Positions 1-5,283 of a stretch of DNA of 8,746 nucleotides are shown here, piece after piece. The notes under the pieces were generated by a model. The model was not told the origin of the DNA and searched no databases. It worked only from the letters and a program-made list of their open reading frames with translations. How positions within the stretch are numbered: position 1 is the stretch's first letter; every line of letters begins with the position of its first letter. This DNA comes from a bacterium (GTDB lineage Bacteria > Cyanobacteriota > Vampirovibrionia > Gastranaerophilales > Gastranaerophilaceae). Made by a program: the position numbers and the translations under genes. The stretch spans positions 1-8,746 of the forward strand of contig JAFUUT010000067.1 of NCBI GenBank assembly GCA_017477685.1. Reading direction: 5' to 3'.

Positions 1-455
1 AATTCTCTTTCTATTCCGGGTTCTCCCGGCTCACAATATTGAGGGGCCCTATTTTGCGGTGTACAAAAATGAATATTCCCCCTGCCGCCTTTGCCACCTT
101 TTGCGACAAGAACTTTTTGCTCGTGTTCTGTCAAATCCGCAATTATATTACCCGTCTTTAAATCTTTAACAATAGTTCCGACAGGTACATTTATGAATAA
201 ATCTTTGGCACTCTTGCCGTGCATACTCTTTTTAAACCCGTTTTCACCATTTTCTGCTTTATATACGGTTTTGTAAGCAAAATCCATAAGTGTAGACATG
301 TTTTCGGTCGCAACTATATACACACTTCCGCCGTTGCCGCCGTCTCCCCCTGCAGGACCGCCTTTGTCGACAAATTTTTCCCTGCGCCAAGCAACAACTC
401 CGTTACCGCCTTTGCCTGAAACTATTCTTATTTTCGCTTTATCCATAAATTGCAT
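1..455 (-). CDS. obgE: Obg family GTPase ObgE/CgtA, N-terminal part (cut by window edge)
   Basis: About 151 residues are visible; the gene continues past the left edge. They form the glycine-rich Obg fold that precedes the Ras-like GTPase domain: early GKGGNGV, then FVDKGGPAGGDGGNGGS, an LMDF segment, ADLTEH, and AKGGKGGRGN followed by PGEPG. These are the family's landmark motifs in the right order. The G domain itself lies outside the window. Obg proteins bind the 50S subunit and act in late ribosome assembly and stress control. Two in-frame ATGs compete, at 455 (MQFMDKAKI) and 446 (MDKAKI). I prefer 455 because it gives the usual spacing to the conserved VSGKGGNG loop and has a CAGGGA ribosome binding site a few bases upstream. 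It lies downstream of rpmE on the same strand, with a hairpin between them. Confidence 0.95.
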   Translation of the reverse strand, partial: MQFMDKAKIRIVSGKGGNGVVAWRREKFVDKGGPAGGDGGNGGSVYIVATENMSTLMDFAYKTVYKAENGENGFKKSMHGKSAKDLFINVPVGTIVKDLKTGNIIADLTEHEQKVLVAKGGKGGRGNIHFCTPQNRAPQYCEPGEPGIERE

Positions 456-486
456 AATATGTTTTCCCTGATTTGACCACATTGAT

Positions 487-522
487 AAAAAGAGCTTTGA
501 GAAATAACCCCAAAGCCCTTTT
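487..522 (-). terminator. Hairpin terminator or attenuator between rpmE and obgE
   Basis: Read on the minus strand, GGGCTTTG pairs with CAAAGCTC. The 8-bp stem contains one G-U pair, is extended by A-T pairs, has an 11-nt loop, and is followed by five Ts. It lies 22 bases after the rpmE stop and about 30 bases before the obgE start. That leaves little room for a separate obgE promoter, so partial read-through is likely. Confidence 0.7.
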
Positions 523-544
523 CAATTTTCTTATAACTACCGGA

Positions 545-748
545 TTAGTTTTTCTTACCGTATCTTTTGTTGAATCTTTCAACTCTGCCTTCTGAGTCAA
601 GAATTTTTTGTTGTCCTGTGTAGAACGGATGGCAGTTGTTGCAAATTTCAACTGTGATGTTTTCTCCAACTGAACCTGTTTCAATTTCGTTTCCGCATAC
701 ACATTTGATTACGGTTTTCTTATATTCCGGGTGTATTCCTTCTTTCAT
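545..748 (-). CDS. rpmE: 50S ribosomal protein L31, zinc-binding (C+) form
   Basis: A 67-residue protein of normal L31 length. It starts MKEGIHPEY and ends with the conserved segment ILDSEGRVERFNKRYG. Four cysteines (C16, C18 in CVC; C36, C39 in CNNC) form the zinc ribbon, so this is the zinc-containing paralogue rather than the cysteine-free type made under zinc starvation. L31 sits at the central protuberance of the 50S subunit and helps bridge it to 30S. The ATG is preceded by AGAGGT at about 5 nt spacing. It is the upstream neighbour of obgE on the same strand, a ribosome-biogenesis pairing. Confidence 0.97.
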   Translation of the reverse strand: MKEGIHPEYKKTVIKCVCGNEIETGSVGENITVEICNNCHPFYTGQQKILDSEGRVERFNKRYGKKN

Positions 749-811
749 TTCCTACCTCTTTCTTTCAAGATTCCAAACTTGAATATTTGTGTATTTATTT
801 CGACTAACTAT

Positions 812-840
812 AGTCTACAATGCTAAAAACATAAAATCAA
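812..840 (-). promoter_or_regulatory. Candidate promoter of rpmE
   Basis: On the minus strand, TTGATT and TAGACT are separated by 17 bases. The -10 is only a 4/6 match, and an overlapping TATAGT is a better -10 with worse spacing. A small dyad (GACTA-TAGT-TAGTC, 802-815) covers the -10 area and could be an operator. The call rests on motif matching only. Confidence 0.3.
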
Positions 841-971
841 GGGGGAGGGGTAAATATTGTTTCCAATGACTGCGTATGATTTGTACGATATTGTGTACAG
901 GTGGGGTATATATTGTCACCGCAGGTTGCGTGTAATTTGTGCCTTATTACATATATTTACCCCTACCCCTA
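841..971. repeat. Intergenic repeat with inverted ends and two degenerate direct copies
   Basis: The left end (842-857) reads GGGGAGGGGTAAATAT. The right end (953-969) is its inverted complement with one extra base (ATATTTACCCCTACCCC). Inside, about 49 bp beginning GGGGTAAATATTGT at 847 recur beginning GGGGTATATATTGT at 904. By eye about 33 of 49 positions match, including a shared TGCGT and ATTTGT. No coding potential is seen. It could be a small non-autonomous element, an extragenic repeat or a decayed duplication. No clear target-site duplication is visible at the flanks. Confidence 0.5.
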
Positions 972-974
972 CCC

Positions 975-1316
975 TTACCATTTTTTAAATATAAAAAATA
1001 CTGCCAAAACTATTAATGCAAATCCGACAAGATAATTCCATTTGAACTGTTCTTTCAGGTAGAATATTGAAAATATGCTAAAGACAATCAGGGTTATGAC
1101 TTCTTGTATGGTTTTTAGCTGTGCTGCATTGTAGGTTTCGTAACCAATTCTGTTTGCTGGGACTTGAAAACAGTATTCAAAGAATGCAATTCCCCAGCTT
1201 GCAAGTATAATAAGCCACAAGGCTCCGGATTTGAATTTCAGGTGCCCGTACCATGCAAAGGTCATAAAAATATTTGATATTGTCAATAAAAATATTGGTG
1301 TAATGGCTTTAATCAT
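975..1316 (-). CDS. DMT superfamily small membrane protein (DUF486 family)
   Basis: A 113-residue, very hydrophobic protein. It has about four membrane helices (roughly residues 5-22, 30-48, 68-88 and 92-111) and ends in a lysine/tryptophan tail. The segment FAWYGHLKF near residue 20, the FFEYCFQVPANRIGY stretch after helix 2 and AQLKTIQEVITL before helix 3 are hallmarks I recall of the DUF486/DMT_6 group of the drug/metabolite transporter superfamily. The substrate is unknown for the family. The ATG has a strong AGGAG site just upstream. It stands alone, divergent from the tRNA cluster. Its stop codon lies inside a run of G tracts on its coding strand. Confidence 0.85.
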   Translation of the reverse strand: MIKAITPIFLLTISNIFMTFAWYGHLKFKSGALWLIILASWGIAFFEYCFQVPANRIGYETYNAAQLKTIQEVITLIVFSIFSIFYLKEQFKWNYLVGFALIVLAVFFIFKKW

Positions 1317-1370
1317 AGTAAATATCTCCTTTTATACTCATTAAATATATTATAGATTAAAGACAACGGC

Positions 1371-1398
1371 TTGACATGAAAATTTTTTCAAATATAAT
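1371..1398 (+). promoter_or_regulatory. Consensus sigma-70-type promoter of the tRNA cluster
   Basis: TTGACA at 1371-1376 and TATAAT at 1393-1398 are both perfect consensus hexamers, with a 16-bp spacer. The first tRNA begins 18 bases after the -10, which fits a short 5' leader. No separate promoter is evident before the second or third tRNA, so all three are probably co-transcribed. Confidence 0.85.
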
Positions 1399-1415
1399 AA
1401 ATTATACAAGCACAC

Positions 1416-1488
1416 GCCGGCATAGCTCAATTGGCAGAGCAACGGTTTTGTAAACCGTAGGTTGTAGGTTCGAGTCCCATTGCCGGCT
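1416..1488 (+). tRNA. tRNA-Thr (anticodon UGU)
   Basis: A 73-nt cloverleaf. The acceptor GCCGGCA pairs with TGCCGGC (1481-1487), and the discriminator base is T at 1488. The D arm is AGCTC...GAGC. The anticodon stem ACGGT/ACCGT encloses TTTGTAA, giving anticodon TGT at 1449-1451, which reads ACA. The T loop is TTCGAGT. The 3' CCA is not encoded. It is first in a three-tRNA cluster. Confidence 0.96.
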
Positions 1489-1567
1489 ATTCTTTTGAAA
1501 GAATTCAATAATGAGGGTGTAGTAAGTTCCTTAAATGCTTTCTTTTAGAAGAAAACTCTGAACACAG

Positions 1568-1639
<72 letters not shown>

Positions 1640-1679
1640 AATTTATAAAAACCTTACGAGAAAAATGAAAATTTAATAC

Positions 1680-1762
1680 GGGTAGGTGGCCGAGTGGCTA
1701 AAGGCGACAGACTGTAAATCTGTTCTCGCGAGAGTACGGTTGTTCGAATCCACCCCTGCCCA
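1680..1762 (+). tRNA. tRNA-Tyr (anticodon GUA)
   Basis: An 83-nt class II tRNA with a long variable arm (around TCTCGCGAGA). The acceptor GGGTAGG pairs with CCTGCCC through one U-G pair, with discriminator A at 1762. The anticodon stem ACAGA/TCTGT encloses CTGTAAA, giving GTA at 1714-1716. The T stem GGTTG/CCACC has one U-C mismatch (1741/1751), which is unusual. CCA is not encoded. Its last 18 bases and the following terminator are repeated at 1955, so the gene end overlaps an att-like direct repeat. Confidence 0.94.
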
Positions 1763-1823
1763 AACTTTTAAAAAGGAGGCACAAGCCTTCTTTTTTTGTG
1801 CAGGGGATTGGATGAGAACCACA
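1745..1823 (+). repeat. Direct repeat copy 1: tRNA-Tyr 3' end plus terminator
   Basis: These 79 bp, from the T loop of tRNA-Tyr through the terminator and on to GAACCACA, recur exactly 210 bp downstream with four substitutions (1798, 1805, 1812 and 1815). The homology begins sharply at 1745 inside the tRNA T loop, where upstream sequence of the two copies no longer matches. Repeats starting in the T loop of a tRNA are typical of tyrosine-recombinase attachment sites, but no integrase gene lies between the copies. Confidence 0.85.
1773..1797 (+). terminator. Rho-independent terminator after tRNA-Tyr
   Basis: AAGGAGGC and GCCTTCTT form an 8-bp stem with one G-U pair around the loop ACAA, and a run of seven or more Ts follows. 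It sits 11 bases beyond the tRNA-Tyr 3' end and should end the tRNA transcript. Confidence 0.9.
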
Positions 1824-1954
1824 GATGGTGGTTCGGCGGATTTTGTGTAAGAGTGGAGTCGAGCGTTAGCGAGCGAACTCGAGTATGTGAGGACGAAGAT
1901 TTGCGCCAACGAAGTGAAGCAAATCACTCGTCCGAGCGACAACATAATCCAAGA
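1816..1954. repeat. Palindrome-rich segment between the two tRNA-end copies
   Basis: At least three hairpins are visible. GAACCAC/GTGGTTC (1816-1834) has a 5-nt loop. GAGTCG/CGaACTC (1856-1880) has one bulge. A compound stem at 1891-1933 pairs GGACGA with TCGTCC and GATTTGC with GCAAATC around a 14-nt loop. An outer GGATT (1838) and AATCC (1946) could enclose the last two. The sequence is richer in CGAG/GAGCG words than its surroundings. Open frames here on both strands have no ribosome binding sites and are best read as by-products of the repeat. It resembles extragenic palindromic elements. Confidence 0.65.
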
Positions 1955-2033
1955 CGAATCCACCCCTGCCCAAACTTTTAAAAAGGAGGCACAAGCCTTC
2001 TTTTTTTATGCAGGGAATTGGGTGGGAACCACA
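1955..2033 (+). repeat. Direct repeat copy 2: displaced tRNA-Tyr 3' end plus terminator
   Basis: This is the second copy of the 79-bp repeat. It carries the last 18 bases of tRNA-Tyr without any 5' half, so it cannot encode a tRNA. It is followed by a second copy of the same terminator. The match to copy 1 is unbroken by indels. The four differences are all G/A and lie beyond the T tract, so the tRNA and terminator portion is identical. Confidence 0.85.
1983..2007 (+). terminator. Second copy of the tRNA terminator
   Basis: The stem (AAGGAGGC/GCCTTCTT), loop (ACAA) and T tract are the same as at 1773-1797. It lies within direct repeat copy 2. It would act as a back-up terminator upstream of the exported-protein gene. 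Confidence 0.8.
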
Positions 2034-2039
2034 TATTAT

Positions 2040-2075
2040 AGGTGCGTATAAACGCACCCTTGCTTTACTATTGTT
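2040..2075 (+). repeat. Palindromic repeat, copy 1 (upstream of exported-protein gene)
   Basis: A perfect 7-bp stem GGTGCGT-ATAA-ACGCACC (2041-2058) is followed by a pyrimidine-rich tail with TTTACT and TTTT. The same palindrome and tail recur at 2855-2889, beyond the next gene, in the same orientation. It may act as a weak terminator or be a dispersed repeat. Confidence 0.75.
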
Positions 2076-2085
2076 TTAAATGGAT

Positions 2086-2114
2086 TTGACAAAAAATGCA
2101 AAAAAATTTAAAAT
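2086..2114 (+). promoter_or_regulatory. Strong promoter of the exported-protein gene
   Basis: A perfect TTGACA (2086-2091) is followed by a 17-bp spacer and TAAAAT (2109-2114, 5/6). Transcription would start near 2121, about 34 bases before the chosen ATG. The upstream in-frame ATG at 2080 precedes the -35 element and so would not be in this transcript. Confidence 0.75.
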
Positions 2115-2154
2115 GGCTTGCAAGAGATTATTTATTGAAAAGGAGAAATATTTT

Positions 2155-2844
2155 ATGAAAAAGTTATTTATATACTTATTTTTAATTGCTGTAATTTGCG
2201 GTTTTTCTTGTGTTAAAGCGCAGGATTTATACACTGTTGAGGATGTTTTAAAAAATGTCAAATCAATAAGCAATATGTCCCCAGTCGCAAATAACGAAAA
2301 TCAAAATACAATAACGAAAAGTATTGAGAAGTATAAACAAAGAAATATGAATTATTTTAATGCGCCAAAATCAATGGAAAAACCCAGGTTAATTCAAATG
2401 CACGCGTCTCAAAATGACGGAGTAAGCGCAGATAATGATGTGCCGATTTCGGATTTGGGGAGAGTTGAACTCCCTTGGTATAATGGGAATTACTTGGTTT
2501 GGAATACAGATACAGGGTATAATAGTTTGTATTTTGCTGCAGAATATGATAAAAACAAAGACTTCATTGGACTTGTTGCAATTTTGGACGATGATGGTGT
2601 TATACAAGCGAGCGAATATTTATTTGAGGACGATTGGTATGTCCCGTTAAAATCTGTTTTTATCTATTATAAAAAAGATAAAGCCGCTTTCTTGTATGAT
2701 GAAAACAAAAATCTATTGATGTGTAATATTAATGGACTGCAAAAAATATGGAATTCAAATATAGTAAAAAATACAAATTTTATGAACCAGATTTTACCTA
2801 AATTTGATAATCCAAAAAGATATGTTGTTCCATATAAAGATTAA
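2155..2844 (+). CDS. Secreted protein of unknown function
   Basis: A 229-residue protein that I do not recognise. It opens with MKKLFIYLFL and a hydrophobic core, then CVKA|QD, a good type I signal peptide with cleavage after residue 22. A cysteine at residue 19 does not make a proper lipobox. Residues about 30-100 are polar and asparagine-rich, probably flexible. From about residue 105 the chain alternates aromatic and acidic residues (ELPWYNGNYLVWNTDTGYNSLYF, FIGLVAILDDDG, FEDDWYVPL, VFIYYKKDKAAFLYDENKNLLM), suggesting a beta-rich extracytoplasmic domain. The start at 2155 is chosen over an in-frame ATG at 2080 because AAAGGAGAA lies just upstream of it, the signal peptide follows directly, and the promoter lies between the two ATGs. 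The gene is monocistronic and bracketed by two copies of an 18-bp palindrome. Confidence 0.85.
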   Translation: MKKLFIYLFLIAVICGFSCVKAQDLYTVEDVLKNVKSISNMSPVANNENQNTITKSIEKYKQRNMNYFNAPKSMEKPRLIQMHASQNDGVSADNDVPISDLGRVELPWYNGNYLVWNTDTGYNSLYFAAEYDKNKDFIGLVAILDDDGVIQASEYLFEDDWYVPLKSVFIYYKKDKAAFLYDENKNLLMCNINGLQKIWNSNIVKNTNFMNQILPKFDNPKRYVVPYKD

Positions 2845-2854
2845 AATATAGAAT

Positions 2855-2889
2855 AGGTGCGTATAAACGCACCTTACTTTACTGTTCAA
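2855..2889 (+). repeat. Palindromic repeat, copy 2 (downstream of exported-protein gene)
   Basis: The hairpin GGTGCGT-ATAA-ACGCACC (2856-2873) is identical to copy 1 at 2041-2058. The tail TTACTTTACTGTT matches copy 1 at about 12 of 14 positions after a one-base gap. It lies 11 bases after the stop and is convergent with the next minus-strand gene. It could therefore terminate both, although the T tracts are broken. Confidence 0.75.
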
Positions 2890-2922
2890 ATTACACACAT
2901 AATTCTGCGGCGAGCTTATCGC

Positions 2923-3213
2923 TTATTTGGTTTTGTTATATGCTTCTGCCATTTGTTTTGCAATTTCAGAATTAAGGGAATCTGTTTGCGGTAATTTTAG
3001 CATCAAATCCGAAAAAGTCCCAGCGGGTTTATTTGTTTTTGTTCCCCAAGCCAGCGATAATGAAGATGCACTTCCGTCAGGATTGAAAGTATATTTCATT
3101 TCTTCATCAACGCAGCTCGGGTCATTGTAATACACATTGACAGAGCCGTCTTTTCCTCTTATTGCAGAATAGTAATTTGGTGTACTGCCTTGTAAATATG
3201 GACTGTTTATCAT
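2923..3213 (-). CDS. Small hypothetical protein (96 aa)
   Basis: A 96-residue soluble protein that I do not recognise. No signal peptide or membrane helix is seen. Residues 17-60 carry two short DGS turns (KDGSVNVYYND and NPDGSASSLSLAWG) that suggest beta hairpins. The C-terminal third (FSDLMLKL...SEIAKQMAEAYNKTK) looks helical. The start MINSPYLQG at 3213 is chosen over an in-frame ATG at 3264 because a GGGGGA ribosome binding site lies 7 bases upstream of 3213. The 17 extra N-terminal residues would include a cysteine and a translated ribosome binding site. It is monocistronic and convergent with the exported-protein gene. The next upstream gene on this strand is sealed off by a terminator. 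Confidence 0.75.
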   Translation of the reverse strand: MINSPYLQGSTPNYYSAIRGKDGSVNVYYNDPSCVDEEMKYTFNPDGSASSLSLAWGTKTNKPAGTFSDLMLKLPQTDSLNSEIAKQMAEAYNKTK

Positions 3214-3327
3214 AATTTTTCCCCCATTACAAATTTTACTAAACTTATTTATATATAAACGCAAACAGTAAAATTTTTGCCGGTATTTGGAGCTTATTGG
3301 CTAAAACTTTTACATTTGTTTATAAAA

Positions 3328-3367
3328 ATACCCCATGTGTTAATTTTACATGGGGGTTATTTTTTAT
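3328..3367. terminator. Bidirectional rho-independent terminator
   Basis: CCCCATGT (3331-3338) pairs with ACATGGGG (3348-3355) around a 9-nt loop. A T-rich tract follows on the plus strand (TTATTTTTTATT) and on the minus strand (TATTTTTAT). Its likely job is to end the 102-aa gene that stops at 3383 on the minus strand, insulating it from the 96-aa gene. Confidence 0.85.
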
Positions 3368-3382
3368 TGTAATTGTGTAGTG

Positions 3383-3691
3383 TTATCTTTGACGAGCATA
3401 GAATATTGCTGCTGAATTTGCTTTGACTGTTTCTATTGCTTCTTTTACTTCAGGAACTTGTTTCAATCTCTTGTATATGTCCATTTGTGCTTCAATTTGC
3501 TCAGGTGTAAGGTGTGCGATGTCTGGTTCAAGTGCGGCTACTTGTTCGTTAAATCCTTTTAAATTGTGATTTCTACGAATTAGTGCATCTATTCTGTTAT
3601 TCGGAATGACTTTGCTGTCAGAAACCATAACTTTTCCTACTCCCGGAACCACTCTTTCTACAAAACCTTCTACTGCTTGTAATCCACTCAT
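3383..3691 (-). CDS. Small hypothetical protein (102 aa)
   Basis: A 102-residue protein that I do not recognise. It begins MSGLQAVEGFVERVVPGVGKVMV and has no signal peptide. Most of the rest should be helical: residues 31-57 around RIDALIRRNHNLKGFNEQVAAL, 63-79 after the helix-capping TPEQIEAQM, and 81-100 ending in FYARQR. No known motif is seen. Start 3691 has GGGG in a purine stretch about 6 bases upstream. An in-frame ATG at 3706 would place that site inside the coding sequence, so I reject it. It has its own terminator downstream and an AT-rich promoter region upstream. Size and isolation resemble the neighbouring 96-aa gene, but their sequences are not alike. Confidence 0.75.
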   Translation of the reverse strand: MSGLQAVEGFVERVVPGVGKVMVSDSKVIPNNRIDALIRRNHNLKGFNEQVAALEPDIAHLTPEQIEAQMDIYKRLKQVPEVKEAIETVKANSAAIFYARQR

Positions 3692-3706
3692 TTTTTCCCC
3701 TTTCAT

Positions 3707-4025
3707 TTTCTAATTATTATCTGGCTCTACTTTTTGTATATACTATATTAAATACGAACAAAAATAAATTTGCTATTTTTTTACAGAAATCTTAAGTTCT
3801 ATTAAGTAAATATAATTTTAAAGAGTACGGCAGAGTTCATTATCCAACTCTGCCGTGTGTGCTATTTATTAAGATTCGGTTTTAATAGCCATCTTAAAAG
3901 GTGTGTTATATTCGTAGTAAAATCTCTAAAAATATTTTTTGCTATTTTGTATTTCTATTTTTTACAAAACTTAATAACTGTTCACTTTTTTTTAGTTATT
4001 ATAGAGATATAGAAAAGGAGTAGAT
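3707..4025. other. AT-rich intergenic region between divergent genes
   Basis: No convincing gene is present. The left end should hold the promoter of the 102-aa gene (minus); only weak AT-rich matches are visible. A perfect TATAAT (3811-3816) and a strong hairpin (3827-3856) lie in the middle and are listed separately. The right end has a TATTAT box at 3997-4002 with no good -35. The galM ribosome binding site AAAAGGAG lies at 4013-4020. AATAACT/AGTTATT (3973-4000) forms a small dyad just before it. Confidence 0.6.
3811..3856 (+). promoter_or_regulatory. Isolated TATAAT box followed by an 11-bp perfect hairpin
   Basis: TATAAT at 3811-3816 has no clear -35 but is preceded by the dyad CTTAA-GTTCTA-TTAAG (3791-3806). 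Eleven bases after it, ACGGCAGAGTT (3827-3837) pairs perfectly with AACTCTGCCGT (3846-3856) around an 8-nt loop. A transcript starting near 3822 would carry this hairpin at its 5' end, as a small RNA or as a long leader of the aldose epimerase gene. No good T tract follows, so it is not a standard terminator. Confidence 0.4.
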
Positions 4026-5267
4026 ATGCCAATAGATTTTAACCCTAATGCAGTGCCTAATAATGGCGTAAATTTTTTCCGCAGACCTTGTATACAGTCT
4101 TTTTTGCATACAAATTATAAACCTGATAGTTTTGAAAAAACTCAGTCTGTTGAGTCTGTTACAGGTAACGCTTATGAAGGTCTCAAAATAGATCAAAAGG
4201 ATTTTGGTACAATTCAGAAAACAGGAGAACAGGCAAAACTTTATACTCTTACTAACAAAAATGGTGCAAGTGTGGATTTATCAACATTCGGAGCGACTAT
4301 TACATCTATAAAGATTCCTGATAAAGACGGGAAAATAGTTGATGTGACTCAGGGTTATGATAACGTAACCCCATACGAAACCGCTCCTGTCGGTCATGCC
4401 GGGGGAACTATCGGACCTGTTGCAAATAAGATTAATAATGGTGAATTTACCATAAATGATGAAACATATCAGCTTGAAAAAAATAAAGATAACGGAAAAA
4501 CTCATTGCCACGGCGGAAGTGACGGTTTTGATTTGAAAAATTGGACACCGAAAATACTTTCTGACGGCATCGAATTCACATATAACAAAAAAGATATGGA
4601 AAACGGGTATCCGGGGAACGTGGAAGCAAAAGTTGTATATAAGTTTGTCAATGATAACAATTTGCATATACAGTATTCCGCATCAACTGATAAAGATACA
4701 CTTATCAATATGACAAATCATACGTATTTCAATTTGGACGGAGCCGAAAATACTCAACAAAATTCAGTGTATGATCATATCGTTACTTTGCCGAATTCAT
4801 CTTCCTTTACGAAGAATAACGAAATAGCAATTCCGACAGGTGAAATTGTAAATGTTGAAGGCACTCCTTTTGATTTTAGAACCCCTAAAAGAATAGGTGA
4901 TGTGATAGATTCTGAATCTGATCAGCTAAAAATCGGCTCAGGATTTGACCAGAATTATTGTATTGATAATTACGACGGGAAAACTTTAATTGATATTGCA
5001 GATGTAAAATCTCCAAAGACAGGTATAAATTTGAAGGTATCTACAAATCTTCCGGGATTTCAATTCTACAGTGCAAATCATTTAGGCAAATCTGCTCAGC
5101 CTATGGGAAAACACGGTTCACGTTATGAAAAACGCTCCTCATTTTGTGTAGAACCTCAATTCTATCCAAATGCAATAAATACCAAAGAATTTGAGGAAAA
5201 AGGGATTCTGAAAAAAGGTGAAACATATTCCAGAGAAATAGTTTACTCTTTTTCAACGGATAAATAA
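4026..5267 (+). CDS. galM: Aldose 1-epimerase (mutarotase), with N-terminal extension
   Basis: This enzyme interconverts the alpha and beta anomers of free sugars such as galactose and glucose, feeding sugar catabolism. The GalM domain spans about residues 68-410. Motifs in order are GGTIGPVANKI (126-136), CHGGSDGFD (161-169), NHTYFNLDG (231-239), GSGFDQN (304-310) and FCVEPQFYPNA (373-383). By family knowledge H162 and H232 bind and protonate the sugar, D308 binds substrate and E376 is the catalytic base; all four are present. At 413 residues it is some 60 longer than typical GalM. The excess is an N-terminal stretch rich in Asn, Pro and Phe (MPIDFNPNAV...) without a signal peptide. The ATG has AAAAGGAG upstream. 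It is monocistronic and convergent with the hydrogenase operon. No other sugar gene is nearby. Confidence 0.92.
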   Translation: MPIDFNPNAVPNNGVNFFRRPCIQSFLHTNYKPDSFEKTQSVESVTGNAYEGLKIDQKDFGTIQKTGEQAKLYTLTNKNGASVDLSTFGATITSIKIPDKDGKIVDVTQGYDNVTPYETAPVGHAGGTIGPVANKINNGEFTINDETYQLEKNKDNGKTHCHGGSDGFDLKNWTPKILSDGIEFTYNKKDMENGYPGNVEAKVVYKFVNDNNLHIQYSASTDKDTLINMTNHTYFNLDGAENTQQNSVYDHIVTLPNSSSFTKNNEIAIPTGEIVNVEGTPFDFRTPKRIGDVIDSESDQLKIGSGFDQNYCIDNYDGKTLIDIADVKSPKTGINLKVSTNLPGFQFYSANHLGKSAQPMGKHGSRYEKRSSFCVEPQFYPNAINTKEFEEKGILKKGETYSREIVYSFSTDK

Positions 5268-5283
5268 AAAGTATTTTATTTTA

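Noticed and set aside
1673..2057. Open reading frames on both strands across the tRNA-Tyr repeat region (about 61-96 codons)
   Set aside because: They run through the tRNA, terminators and palindromes, have no ribosome binding sites, and owe their openness to the repeat structure.
2080..2154. Upstream ATG at 2080 as the start of the exported protein
   Set aside because: It precedes the TTGACA-17-TAAAAT promoter, has no ribosome binding site, and would bury the signal peptide 25 residues inside the protein.
4281..4708. Minus-strand open frames inside galM (128 and 68 codons)
   Set aside because: They are antisense to clearly conserved GalM motifs and lack start signals.
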